DNA from: Pseudomonadota bacterium
GTDB lineage: Bacteria; Desulfobacterota; Desulfobulbia; Desulfobulbales; JAGXFP01
NCBI GenBank assembly: GCA_018814305.1
Contig: JAHJAA010000057.1
Coordinates: 1 to 64,000, forward strand
DNA length: 64,000 nucleotides
Direction of reading: 5' to 3'
Position numbers and translations under genes: made by a program. A model generated the notes under the pieces. That model saw only the letters and a program-made list of their open reading frames with translations. It searched no databases and was not told the DNA's origin. Positions 53,572 through 62,335 of the stretch are shown here, in pieces (position 1 is the first letter of the stretch; every line of letters starts with the position of its first letter).

Positions 53572-55533
53572 ATGGCGAAAAGCAAACTAGGCAAAAAGAC
53601 GAAAAAAGAACCATTCACCGATCTCACCTGGGATGACCTGCGTCAGTGGGCCGGGGTCAAAATCCTCAATCGGGGGAAATCGTACATCAAAAATGTTTCC
53701 GGTCTTTCCTGTACGGAAGACGGCGAATGGATGGCCTGGGTCTCGGGAAGTGAGGAGTATGCAACCAGCGTGGAGGAGGATGGGGTCGGTGAAATCGCCT
53801 GGTTCTGTACCTGCCCATTTGACTGGGGACCCTGCAAACACGCCGTGGCGGTCATCCTGGCGGGCATTGAACAGCGGAAGGCCGGGAAAGAAATTCCGGT
53901 GCTGGATGAGGACAGTGAACTATTCCTGACGCTCATGGGAGAGGATGACGATTACGACTTCGATGACGAGGATGACGTTGACGAGCAGGAACAATTGGCG
54001 ACCGCTGAGGTCCCGACCGGAAAAGTCAAGGAAACCGCCCTGGAAAAGATCCTTCGGAAGAAAAGTAAGCAGGAACTGTTCGACCTCTTGATGGATGCCT
54101 CCGCCCTTCATCCCGAGGTTAAACGCAGGATTCTGGATGACGCCCAGCTTACAAGCGGGAAGGTGGACAAACTTATCAGCGCCTTAAGGAGGGAGATCAA
54201 AAACGTCACTAATGAGGATGCCTGGTACAATCCCTGGCGGGACGAAGGGAACCTGCCGGATTATTCCCATATCCAAGAGCAATTGGTCGCTCTTTTGAAA
54301 AATGGTCATGCCGATGAGGTGGTTGAGCTTGGCCGGGAATTATGGGAACGGGGCAACGAGCAAATAGAGCAATCCAATGATGAGGGCGAAACCGCAGGTG
54401 AAATTCAGCAATGCATGGAGGTCGTGTTCAAGGCGGTAAGTGCCTCCTCCCTGCCACCGTCCGACCAGCTTCTCTGGCTTCTCGATATCTTGCTTGAGGA
54501 TCAGTTTTCCCTCAGCGAGTCGTGTGAGCGATTGATTCGGCGTAGGGAGTATTCGCAGGTACATTGGCGGGACGTCGCCGAGAAGCTTCGGCAACGGTTG
54601 GCGACCATGGCGAAACCCCAGGGCAACAGTTTTTCGGATCGATACCAACGGGAGCGGCTGGTGGACCGGCTTGCCGAGTCCTTGGCGCGAAGCGGTCAGG
54701 AGGAAAAGATCATCCCGCTTTTTGAAAAAGAGGTTCATGTGACCCAAGGCTACCAGAAGCTTGTAGAGGCTCATCTCAAGAAAGGGCAATTCGATCAGGC
54801 CAGATCATGGTGTATTACCGGATTTACGGCCACTCTTAAAGATGCCCCAGGCATCGCCCACGGCTTGCGGGACAAGCTGCGGGAGCTGGCGGCGCAGGAA
54901 AAGAAGTTCGATCTGGTCGCCTCATACCGGGCTGAAGATTTTTTTGATCGGCCAGGCCGGGCCGGATACAGCGAACTGCAAAAGGCAGCTGAAAAAATCA
55001 AGCTGTGGCCGGAGGTCCGGGCGGCAATCTTACGCTTTCTGGAAACCGGTCAACGTCCCGCCTCGTCGGCCCAAGGGGCGGAGAAACAAACCTGGCCGTT
55101 ACCCGCACCAGAAGTAATAGGCTCATCGGACCGCCATTTTCGCGACCGGTATCCCGACCTGAATACCCTCATCGATATCGCCATCCTCGAAAAGCGCCTT
55201 GATGATGTGGTGCAGCTCTACCAGGAGCAACAGAAGGGCGTCCGATACGGTATCGGTATGGGCGAAGAGGTGGCCGCGGTAGTTGCTGCCACTCACCCGG
55301 ATACCGCCCTTGCCATCTGGAAACGAATCGCCGTGGGCAAGATCAATCTGGTCAAACCCGCAGCCTATGAAGAGGCGGCGGTCTATCTCCGGAAGATGGA
55401 AGCGGTCTACCGGAAAACCAAGAGGACCGATGAATGGCGGGAACTCATCACCTTTCTGAGGACAACACACAAGGCAAAACGTCGTCTGATGGAGGTGCTT
55501 GATTCCTTGGAGAGTAAGCGGATCATTGATTGA
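53572..55533 (+). CDS. SWIM zinc-finger protein
   Basis: A 653-residue protein. The SWIM finger is near residues 75-95: WFCTCPFDWGPCKHAVAVIL, with Cys, Cys, Cys and His as ligands. A very acidic stretch (EDDDYDFDDEDDVDEQEQ) follows at about residue 125, and the rest is helical repeats, probably TPR-like (RSWCITGFTATLKDAPGIAH, AILEKRLDDVVQLYQEQQ). SWIM domains bind nucleic acids or proteins; in bacteria this layout often accompanies SWI/SNF ATPases, none of which is here. The ATG at 53572 is chosen because AAGGA is 6 bases upstream; ATG at 53566 touches it. It is 426 bases ahead of cas3. Confidence 0.85.
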   Translation: MAKSKLGKKTKKEPFTDLTWDDLRQWAGVKILNRGKSYIKNVSGLSCTEDGEWMAWVSGSEEYATSVEEDGVGEIAWFCTCPFDWGPCKHAVAVILAGIEQRKAGKEIPVLDEDSELFLTLMGEDDDYDFDDEDDVDEQEQLATAEVPTGKVKETALEKILRKKSKQELFDLLMDASALHPEVKRRILDDAQLTSGKVDKLISALRREIKNVTNEDAWYNPWRDEGNLPDYSHIQEQLVALLKNGHADEVVELGRELWERGNEQIEQSNDEGETAGEIQQCMEVVFKAVSASSLPPSDQLLWLLDILLEDQFSLSESCERLIRRREYSQVHWRDVAEKLRQRLATMAKPQGNSFSDRYQRERLVDRLAESLARSGQEEKIIPLFEKEVHVTQGYQKLVEAHLKKGQFDQARSWCITGFTATLKDAPGIAHGLRDKLRELAAQEKKFDLVASYRAEDFFDRPGRAGYSELQKAAEKIKLWPEVRAAILRFLETGQRPASSAQGAEKQTWPLPAPEVIGSSDRHFRDRYPDLNTLIDIAILEKRLDDVVQLYQEQQKGVRYGIGMGEEVAAVVAATHPDTALAIWKRIAVGKINLVKPAAYEEAAVYLRKMEAVYRKTKRTDEWRELITFLRTTHKAKRRLMEVLDSLESKRIID

Positions 55534-55539
55534 TTTCCG

Positions 55540-55648
55540 GTAACTGCTCACATGGCACCGAATCTGCTTCGTTATCGCCCAGTTCACGTACAGGGAGTAC
55601 GCTTCGCAGGACGATGCCTCGCGTCTCCGGCACCCTGTGAGCAGTTAC
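55540..55648. repeat. Palindromic element with 13-bp perfect inverted ends
   Basis: It begins GTAACTGCTCACA and ends TGTGAGCAGTTAC, a perfect inverted pair. The centre has CACGTACAGGGAGTACGC, and GCTTCGTTATCGCCCAG is mirrored by GGACGATGCCTCGCGTC in part. After the right end comes GTCCGGTGGTT, close to TTCCGGTGGTT inside copy 1 of the other family (positions 101-111), so the families may be related. It starts 7 bases after the SWIM stop codon. Confidence 0.8.
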
Positions 55649-55689
55649 AAGTCCGGTGGTTGTCAAGATATAGGTGGCCATGGGGGTGA

Positions 55690-55885
55690 GTAATTACGAT
55701 TCACGATAAGAACAATCCGAATCCATGAGTGTTCGAAATGGTTCCGCCAAACGGCCATCGATTTTCTGATATTTCAACAAGAACAAGAGAGCCAACAAGA
55801 CGTTGAAATCTGACCCGGAAGAAGAACGACCATCGGGGTCTCATGGGCATTTCCGGGACATCATATGTCCCGGTACTTTTTTTAT
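55690..55885 (+). promoter_or_regulatory. Structured leader of the cas operon (possible)
   Basis: A region without a credible gene between the palindromic element and cas3. It can form ATTTCAAC/GTTGAAAT (55771-55778 with 55802-55809) and then a terminator hairpin. A transcript starting near 55690 would stop at the T-run about 80 bases ahead of cas3 unless antiterminated, so it may be a small RNA or an attenuator. No promoter was convincingly found. Confidence 0.35.
55853..55885 (+). terminator. Terminator hairpin upstream of cas3
   Basis: CCGGGACA pairs perfectly with TGTCCCGG around TCATA, followed by TAC and seven T. It lies 75 bases ahead of the chosen cas3 start. Confidence 0.82.
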
Positions 55886-55959
55886 AGACGATAGAGTATT
55901 TTGTTAGAGGACAAGGTTCGTTGGAACCGATGATAGGGTTTTGTGGAAAGGGAATAAAA

Positions 55960-58533
55960 GTGTTGGATAAATCTTTCTTAAAATACTGGGGCAAGGCGGA
56001 GAAGGTCGAAGAAAGCGAATGGCCTCGTTATCACCTCCTGCCCTATCATTGCTTCGATGTTGCGGCGGTTGGGCATTGCTGGTGGAATGCAAGTCAATCT
56101 TTGCGGGATCAAATAACCCGTCAGCTCGGAGTGAGTCAAGAAGTGGTGTATGCCTGGATCATGTTTTTCCTCTGCCTTCATGATCATGGGAAATTTGACA
56201 TTCGTTTTCAGGTAAAGGCTCCAGGTATATGCCGAAAACTATTAATGCCAGGAGCTGATAAACAATTTGGCAGGGGGTATGACCACGGCAAAATGGGGTA
56301 CATGTGGTTTGTACAAGATTTTGCCGCTTCTCAGGATGGCTCAGAACTAAAACATAAAACCAAACGAAAATTGGCAAATTGGATGCAAGCGGTTGCTGGC
56401 CATCATGGTCAGCTTCCATTTGATGCACAAGAAAACCGACCTGCTTTTTTTCCTGAAGAAATTATTAGCATCGATTATCAGGCACGTTTGGCATGGCTTG
56501 GAGTCTCAAAAGAGATGTTCCTTTTACCGGCGCAAGTTGCTTATGCCGATATCCCCTCAGAAGTTCCAAACATGCTGGCTGGATTTTGTAGCGTCTGTGA
56601 CTGGATTGGCTCAAACACTGATTATTTTCCGTACGAAGAAAATCACCATGATCTCCCAGAGTATTTTGAATCAAGGTTACCATTGGCTGAACAGGCATTA
56701 CAGCGATTTGGACTCGTGAGCAGCTACAAAAATCAGGGTGGCATGTCCTTTTTGTTTCCTTCCTATACTCCATATGGGCTCCAGACCTGTGTTGAAAAAT
56801 TTCCCATGCAGGCAGGCCTTACTATTATCGAAGCGCCGACCGGTTCCGGTAAAACAGAAACGGCTCTTGCCTACGCCACACGGCTTGTTTCTGAAGGTCT
56901 GGCCGACAGCATCGTCTTCGCCCTCCCCACCCAGGCAACCGCCAATGCGATGCTCAGGCGGATTGAGGATGTTGCCGACAGGTTTTTCCTAGATGGCAAA
57001 AATATCGTGTTGGCCCACGGTAGAAGCGGTCTAACGAAAGAGTTTGTTGATTTAAAGAAAGCTGCGAGGGTTGCCACCGTCCAGGGCAAAGAAGAAGCGC
57101 TTGTCCAGTGTTCCGAATGGTTGGCGACCAGCCGAAAACGCGTCTTTCTCGGACAGATTGGCGTTTGTACGATTGACCAGGTCTTGTTGTCTGTCCTGCC
57201 TGTTCGGCATAATTTTGTGCGGGGCTTTGGCGTGAGGAAAAGTATCCTCATCGTCGATGAGGTTCATGCCTATGACAGTTACATGTATGGCCTCTTGCAT
57301 CGGGTACTTGAACAGCAGCAACAGGCCGGCGGCAGTGTTATCCTTCTTTCCGCAACCCTTCCAGCCTTTCAGCGACGAAAGTTATTTGCAGCGTGGAATG
57401 TCCACATCGAGGATATACCCGTGACCTACCCTCTGGTGTCAACCAGTTCCGAGAATTCTCCATGCGTTGAATTGCCGGAAAATGAATTTCCTAAAGATTT
57501 TTCTGTTTCGATTGACTTAATACAGTCGCCTTTTCTCCGCATAGAGGGAAGTTTCCTTGATGAAATTATCAGCAAAGCCGAACAGGGGGCGATGGTCGCG
57601 GTAATCTGCAATCTGGTGGCTGATGCCCAGGAAGTCGCACATGAACTCAATTCTCGAACAAGTGTGACGGTAGATTTATTCCATTCCAGATACCGTTTCA
57701 AAGATCGGCAGCAAAAAGAACTAATTACCCTTGAAGCATACGGGAAGGAAGCTGCCAGACAAGGACGTATCCTGGTTGCAACCCAGGTTGTGGAACAATC
57801 TCTGGATCTTGATTTTGACTGGATGGTTACCCAACTATGCCCGGTCGATCTTCTGTTTCAAAGGCTTGGACGGTTGCATAGGCATAAGCGGGAAAGACCG
57901 GATGGCTTTCATGAACCTCGTTGCACGGTTGTAACACTCCCATTGGATACCTTGGATTACGGCTATCATGGATATGTGTATCAAAACCACCGGACCTTGT
58001 GGCGTACTCAGCAAAAACTTCAGAATTGCCCTTTCATCTCTTTCCCCGCCGCATATCGGGACTGGATAGAAGAGGTATACCAGGAAGAACATTGGGAAGA
58101 TGAGCCCCCTGCAATTCAAGAAAGTTCTGAGAATTACAGTTTGGAACAGGATGGTCGTCGGTATGCGGCTTTATTGAATGCCAGCGTGGATGCGGTGCCT
58201 TTTCAGGACACCGATAGCAATATCTCCGCCCTGACCCGTGACGGTGAAATGAGTTTGAATGTCATCCCGATTATCGTTCAAAACGGAAAGCGCTGTTTTC
58301 TGGAAGGTGAACCCTTAGAAAATCTTGAGGAATGGCAACTATGGGAAGCCCTCAACCAGAACATGCTCGGAGTGCCAAGTAGCTGGGGCAGAAACAATAT
58401 CCTGCCGCCGCCGGAGACGGATGGTTTGATTTACCTTGAGATGGAACATCATGAAAGTGGCTGGGTTACCCAATCGGGCAAATACCGGCTCATATATACA
58501 ACCCAACGCGGATTGGAACGGGAGGAATTATGA
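55960..58533 (+). CDS. cas3: CRISPR-associated helicase/nuclease Cas3 (type I-E)
   Basis: Fused HD nuclease and SF2 helicase that degrades DNA held by the Cascade complex. The HD part has HCFDVAAVGHCWW (His near residue 30) and CLHDHGKFD (residues about 74-75). The helicase has EAPTGSGKTETALAY (Walker A, near 291), LIVDEVHAYD (DExH, near 430) and SATLPAFQRRKL, with a C-terminal VVEQSLDLDFD and QRLGRLHRH motif. Length 857 residues. The GTG at 55960 is 7 bases after AAGGGA; ATG 55930 and TTG 55921 are also open. It overlaps cse1 by ATGA. The first third is more AT-rich than the remainder. Confidence 0.95.
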   Translation: MLDKSFLKYWGKAEKVEESEWPRYHLLPYHCFDVAAVGHCWWNASQSLRDQITRQLGVSQEVVYAWIMFFLCLHDHGKFDIRFQVKAPGICRKLLMPGADKQFGRGYDHGKMGYMWFVQDFAASQDGSELKHKTKRKLANWMQAVAGHHGQLPFDAQENRPAFFPEEIISIDYQARLAWLGVSKEMFLLPAQVAYADIPSEVPNMLAGFCSVCDWIGSNTDYFPYEENHHDLPEYFESRLPLAEQALQRFGLVSSYKNQGGMSFLFPSYTPYGLQTCVEKFPMQAGLTIIEAPTGSGKTETALAYATRLVSEGLADSIVFALPTQATANAMLRRIEDVADRFFLDGKNIVLAHGRSGLTKEFVDLKKAARVATVQGKEEALVQCSEWLATSRKRVFLGQIGVCTIDQVLLSVLPVRHNFVRGFGVRKSILIVDEVHAYDSYMYGLLHRVLEQQQQAGGSVILLSATLPAFQRRKLFAAWNVHIEDIPVTYPLVSTSSENSPCVELPENEFPKDFSVSIDLIQSPFLRIEGSFLDEIISKAEQGAMVAVICNLVADAQEVAHELNSRTSVTVDLFHSRYRFKDRQQKELITLEAYGKEAARQGRILVATQVVEQSLDLDFDWMVTQLCPVDLLFQRLGRLHRHKRERPDGFHEPRCTVVTLPLDTLDYGYHGYVYQNHRTLWRTQQKLQNCPFISFPAAYRDWIEEVYQEEHWEDEPPAIQESSENYSLEQDGRRYAALLNASVDAVPFQDTDSNISALTRDGEMSLNVIPIIVQNGKRCFLEGEPLENLEEWQLWEALNQNMLGVPSSWGRNNILPPPETDGLIYLEMEHHESGWVTQSGKYRLIYTTQRGLEREEL

Positions 58534-60029
58534 ATCTATTGGTCGACGACTGGATACCTGTCCAGAAGGAAGGTGACTTCCAGCACATCAGCCTGAAAAG
58601 GCTTCTTTGTCGAGATGAAGATTGGCAGATCAGTCTGCCGCGAGATGACATGGAGCTTGCCGCCCTGCAGTTGATCGTTTGCCTGGTGCAGGTTGTATTC
58701 ATGCCCGATGATGAAGAAGGACTTCTTGAAGCCTGGGAAGATCCGATGAATAAAGACTTTTACGATAAGGCAATTCAACCATATCTGGAATGGTTTGACC
58801 TGCTTCATGAACAATATCCTTTTATGCAGTGTGCAGAAGTAGTTCCTCATCCGAGAGGGAACAATTGGTCATCACTTCAGAAAATGTTTGTTGGCCTCCC
58901 TGAGCAGACAAGTAGCAGCCCTTCTTCCAATGCCTTTTTTAACGAGACAAATGAAATAACGAAAGTTTCCTTACCGGAAGCTGCTATCTCATTATTTCAG
59001 CAAGCGACAAATGGTTTTAGTTTGGGTGGAGCAACCTTTTCTGTAGGCCTAAAAGGGTCCATGCCAATTACGACCCTTGTTATGGGTGACAGTCTGCGGC
59101 AAAGCATTTGGCACAACGTTTTGTCCCACAAATTTTTAAAGAAAAATGCTCCCCAATTGCTGAGTGCAGACACGCAAGAACCAACGTGGGTAATCGCTCC
59201 TAATGCCAAACACGCGCAAGAAACAACCGGCAATATTGGTCTGTTAAGAGGAATGTTCTGGCAACCAGCGAAAATGAAGCTCGAAATTAATCAGTCAAAT
59301 GTGGTTACAGGTTTTCACAAAATACCAGGCACTTGCAAAGTGAAAGGATGTTGGCAACACCCTCATACTCCATTCGACTTATCAAAACTCAATAGTTCCA
59401 ATGAAAAAGACAACCCATATTTATCCGCAAGAAATGACCTACCTCTTTGGGAGCAAATGCTAAATTTCTTTTATTCTCAAAGTGAGATTGCACCCACAAA
59501 CCAAGAAGGGGTGAGCCATGCATTAGTTGTTAAACAATTTCGAGAAGTATGGATTGGAGTTGCTTTGAAGCTCGCAGTTGGCGGTTATGTGAAAGGGAAA
59601 AGTGCAGAGAGTTTGGCGGGTAGGCGTCATGAGGTGTTTAGTTTGTCAACAGGCTGGGAGGAAAAAACAGCGGAGATAATGGCTTTGATTTCACTTGGTA
59701 CAAGTGCATTTAAGGCAATGAATAATGCTGTGAGTCAATTCGGTTTTATTGCTATTGAGCGCCGAAAAACCAGAGGGAAAGAAGCAAGATTCAAATCTGG
59801 GCTGAAGAAAAAAAGTAAAGCGTCTTTTTATAAAAATTCGGAACCATTGATTCATTCAATCATGCGGCAAATCAAGATTGAAGATTACGAATATTGCAAA
59901 AAGTTGTTCTCGAATTTGGCAAGAGAGACGTTTGACCAAACTGTCCGTCCGTATGAGCATGACCCTGTTATGTTTGAAGGAATTTCACTCAGCCGGGCCT
60001 CTTTGCAAGCAAGCCTCAAGAATCTTTAG
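58530..60029 (+). CDS. casA: Cascade large subunit Cse1/Cas8e
   Basis: The 499-residue large subunit of type I-E Cascade, which recognises the PAM and recruits Cas3. It starts MNLLVDDWIPVQKEGDFQHI, family-typical, with AALQLIVCLVQVVFMPDD and LRGMFWQPAKMKL further on. It overlaps cas3 by 4 bases (ATGA) and is 9 bases ahead of cse2. Residues 110-490 are encoded by AT-rich DNA while the first 100 codons are GC-richer, a composition shift noted elsewhere in this operon. Confidence 0.93.
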   Translation: MNLLVDDWIPVQKEGDFQHISLKRLLCRDEDWQISLPRDDMELAALQLIVCLVQVVFMPDDEEGLLEAWEDPMNKDFYDKAIQPYLEWFDLLHEQYPFMQCAEVVPHPRGNNWSSLQKMFVGLPEQTSSSPSSNAFFNETNEITKVSLPEAAISLFQQATNGFSLGGATFSVGLKGSMPITTLVMGDSLRQSIWHNVLSHKFLKKNAPQLLSADTQEPTWVIAPNAKHAQETTGNIGLLRGMFWQPAKMKLEINQSNVVTGFHKIPGTCKVKGCWQHPHTPFDLSKLNSSNEKDNPYLSARNDLPLWEQMLNFFYSQSEIAPTNQEGVSHALVVKQFREVWIGVALKLAVGGYVKGKSAESLAGRRHEVFSLSTGWEEKTAEIMALISLGTSAFKAMNNAVSQFGFIAIERRKTRGKEARFKSGLKKKSKASFYKNSEPLIHSIMRQIKIEDYEYCKKLFSNLARETFDQTVRPYEHDPVMFEGISLSRASLQASLKNL

Positions 60030-60038
60030 GAGAGAATA

Positions 60039-60506
60039 ATGGAACAAAAAAAATTACCTGATTTTGTGGAGTTGGTGAAGCGTTACAACAACCTGACCAA
60101 CGGGCAACGGGCAGAGTTGCGGAGAGTGGCTGCACCAGATGAACTGGCCTTGCTCCCATCTTTTTATCATCTGATCGCTAACCTCGGTCAGGCAAATGAC
60201 CGTTGGTGTCGGTTGGCATTTTTCCTGCCCTATGTTCAGCACAAGGAAAATGGCCCTTCGTTTGGGCGGGTTTTAAAACAAGGATCAATCAGTGAAAAAC
60301 GGTTGTTTCAGGTAGTCAGGTCGCAAGCCCCTAATGACCTGCTTACCCTCCGGCGGCTGGCTCAACAGGTGAAACCCACGGTGGATTGGTCTCGATTCGG
60401 GAAAAGTCTCTTTTTCTGGACTGATAGTGATATCAGTAAAAAACAACTGATTAACGATTATTTTGTCTCATTTGAAGATCATAAAGACGAAAAAGCTACC
60501 GCATAA
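60039..60506 (+). CDS. casB: Cascade small subunit Cse2/Cas11e
   Basis: A 155-residue Cse2-type protein, helical, that binds the non-target strand in Cascade. It starts KLPDFVELVKRYNNLTNGQR and AELRRVAAPDELALLPSFYH, with LRRLAQQVKPTVDWSRF near the C-terminus: a pattern usual for this small subunit. The ATG follows AGGAGAGAATA. It is between cse1 and cas7 with gaps of 9 and 27 bases. Confidence 0.92.
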   Translation: MEQKKLPDFVELVKRYNNLTNGQRAELRRVAAPDELALLPSFYHLIANLGQANDRWCRLAFFLPYVQHKENGPSFGRVLKQGSISEKRLFQVVRSQAPNDLLTLRRLAQQVKPTVDWSRFGKSLFFWTDSDISKKQLINDYFVSFEDHKDEKATA

Positions 60507-60533
60507 TAATTCATCGATAAAGGAGAAAATCTC

Positions 60534-61676
60534 ATGAATGAAAAAAACTATATCAACTTCCATGTTCTGATTTCCCACAGTCCTTCCTGTCTGAATCGTG
60601 ACGATATGAATATGCAGAAATCAACCGTATTCGGCGGGGTACGGCGGGTCAGAATTTCAAGCCAGAGTTTGAAGCGGGCGATGCGCAAGTCGGATTACTA
60701 TTTGAGTGAAATTGGACATCCTTCCATGCGCACAAGACATATAGTAGACATGCTTGTCAGTGAATTAAAGGGTGAACATCCCCAAGAAGCACACTCCATT
60801 ATTGAGAGGAATGGACTCTTTATGGCAGCTTTAATGGAAGGTAAAACAAAACCTGTCGAAATTAAAAAATATAAACGTGCGGATAATGGAAGAATTGAGA
60901 CACAAATACTTCCTTTTAATAAAACAGAAATTAGCCAACTAAAAGAGCTGCTAGGTAATTTAATGACTACACAAGATGACACGGAAGCCCTTTCTACCCT
61001 TAAAATAGAACTAAAAGAAGTCGAACAATCTGCGAAATCAAACATTGAAGTTGATATGGCATTTTCTGGTCGTATGGCGACATCGGATATCATGTATCCT
61101 GTTGACGGCGCCCTAGCAGTAGCTCATGTCATAACCACCCATGCGGTTGACGGTGATATCGACTGGTTTACTGCGGTTGACGACCTTATCCAAGATGAAG
61201 GTGAAACAGGATCGGCCCATCTTGATACTCAGGAGTTCAGTTCAGGGGTTTTCTATCGCTATGCCAGCCTGAACATCAGGCAGTTAATGAACAATCTTGG
61301 CACAACCGACAGAAACGAAGCGCTGAAGATCGCCGCCCACGCCTTGCATATGTTGGCGACAGTGGTGCCGACCGCCAAACAGAACAGTTTTGCCGCCCAC
61401 AACTTGGCTGATCTTGCCATGGTTTCATTTAGCGACCAGCCCATCTCCCTTGCCAATGCCTTCGAGGAACCAGTTCGGAGCAACAAGAATGGTGGTGGCT
61501 TTCTCTCGCCGTCCATTGCGGCTTTTGGCGACTATAAAAAACGTGTCTACGATGGTTATGGGCTGGCCGACAAGACCGCATTTTTCTGCCTGAGAGATAA
61601 TTGCGGGATTGAGGCAGATCAGAAGCCAACCTTGGAAGACTTGAAGTCTTGGGTTGCCAATAACTGCGAGGCGTAA
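60534..61676 (+). CDS. casC: Cascade backbone subunit Cas7e/Cse4
   Basis: The 380-residue backbone subunit that forms the Cascade spine along the crRNA. The N-terminus NFHVLISHSPSCLNRDDMNM and KSTVFGGVRRVRISSQSLKR are type I-E Cas7 hallmarks; TAKQNSFAAHNLADLAMVSF is near the C-terminus. The ATG follows AAGGAG. Length is typical. The DNA at 60720-61060 is AT-rich (60 bases at 60901-60960 contain 18 G or C), while flanks such as 61381-61440 have 30 of 60. Confidence 0.95.
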   Translation: MNEKNYINFHVLISHSPSCLNRDDMNMQKSTVFGGVRRVRISSQSLKRAMRKSDYYLSEIGHPSMRTRHIVDMLVSELKGEHPQEAHSIIERNGLFMAALMEGKTKPVEIKKYKRADNGRIETQILPFNKTEISQLKELLGNLMTTQDDTEALSTLKIELKEVEQSAKSNIEVDMAFSGRMATSDIMYPVDGALAVAHVITTHAVDGDIDWFTAVDDLIQDEGETGSAHLDTQEFSSGVFYRYASLNIRQLMNNLGTTDRNEALKIAAHALHMLATVVPTAKQNSFAAHNLADLAMVSFSDQPISLANAFEEPVRSNKNGGGFLSPSIAAFGDYKKRVYDGYGLADKTAFFCLRDNCGIEADQKPTLEDLKSWVANNCEA

Positions 61677-61678
61677 CT

Positions 61679-62335
61679 ATGCAGACATTCCTTATTCTAA
61701 AACTGCAAGGCGGGATGCAGTCGTGGGGGACGCACTCATTCGAAGATTATCGTCCTTCAGCTGTTTTCCCGACCCGAAGCGGTATTGTTGGTTTGTTGGG
61801 AGCATGCCTTGGAATCGAGCGGGACGATGTCGAGGCAAGAAGTAAATTGAATGCTAGTTTTAATCTGACCGTTCGGGCAGATAAAAGCAGCATCAATATG
61901 CAGCGCATCACGGACTATCACACGGTACTTGATGCGAGAAAAGTAGACGGTAGTGCCAGAAAGGACGCAATCCTTTCTTCTCGTGAATATTTGTGTGATG
62001 CCTGTTTTACCGTGGTTTTGTCTTTCTGCGAAAATTCTCCGTACACCCAGGAGGAAATCGTGCAGGCATTGGCAAAACCATCTTACACACCGGTTTTGGG
62101 CAGGAGGTCATGCCCTTTGCATCGGCCGCTATTTGAAATGGTTCTTGAGGCGGAAAATGTTCAAGAGGTTTTAGAAATGATTTCTCCCGGCAAGGGCATT
62201 ATTTACAGCGAAACCAGATTGCCCGGTAGCGCGCCGTTACGAATGCGAGATGTTCCCATGCCGACCCCTGTCCGTCAATTTGCTACCCGTGATGTCTATA
62301 TACTCGGTGAGGAGGATTATTATGCTGTTCCTTAG
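61679..62335 (+). CDS. casD: Cascade subunit Cas5e
   Basis: A 218-residue Cas5e, which caps the 5' handle of crRNA. The start MQTFLILKLQGGMQSWGTHS is typical, followed by TRSGIVGLLGACLGIERDD and RITDYHTVLDAR; YTPVLGRRSCPLHRPLFE is in the middle. The ATG at 61679 is 2 bases after the cas7 stop. It overlaps cas6e by 14 bases. Confidence 0.94.
   Translation: MQTFLILKLQGGMQSWGTHSFEDYRPSAVFPTRSGIVGLLGACLGIERDDVEARSKLNASFNLTVRADKSSINMQRITDYHTVLDARKVDGSARKDAILSSREYLCDACFTVVLSFCENSPYTQEEIVQALAKPSYTPVLGRRSCPLHRPLFEMVLEAENVQEVLEMISPGKGIIYSETRLPGSAPLRMRDVPMPTPVRQFATRDVYILGEEDYYAVP

Noticed and set aside
53256-53627. Minus-strand 123-residue open frame of Leu-Asn-Arg repeats
   Set aside because: It is produced by a nine-base DNA repeat whose length is a multiple of three; no ribosome site, and it overlaps two plus-strand genes.
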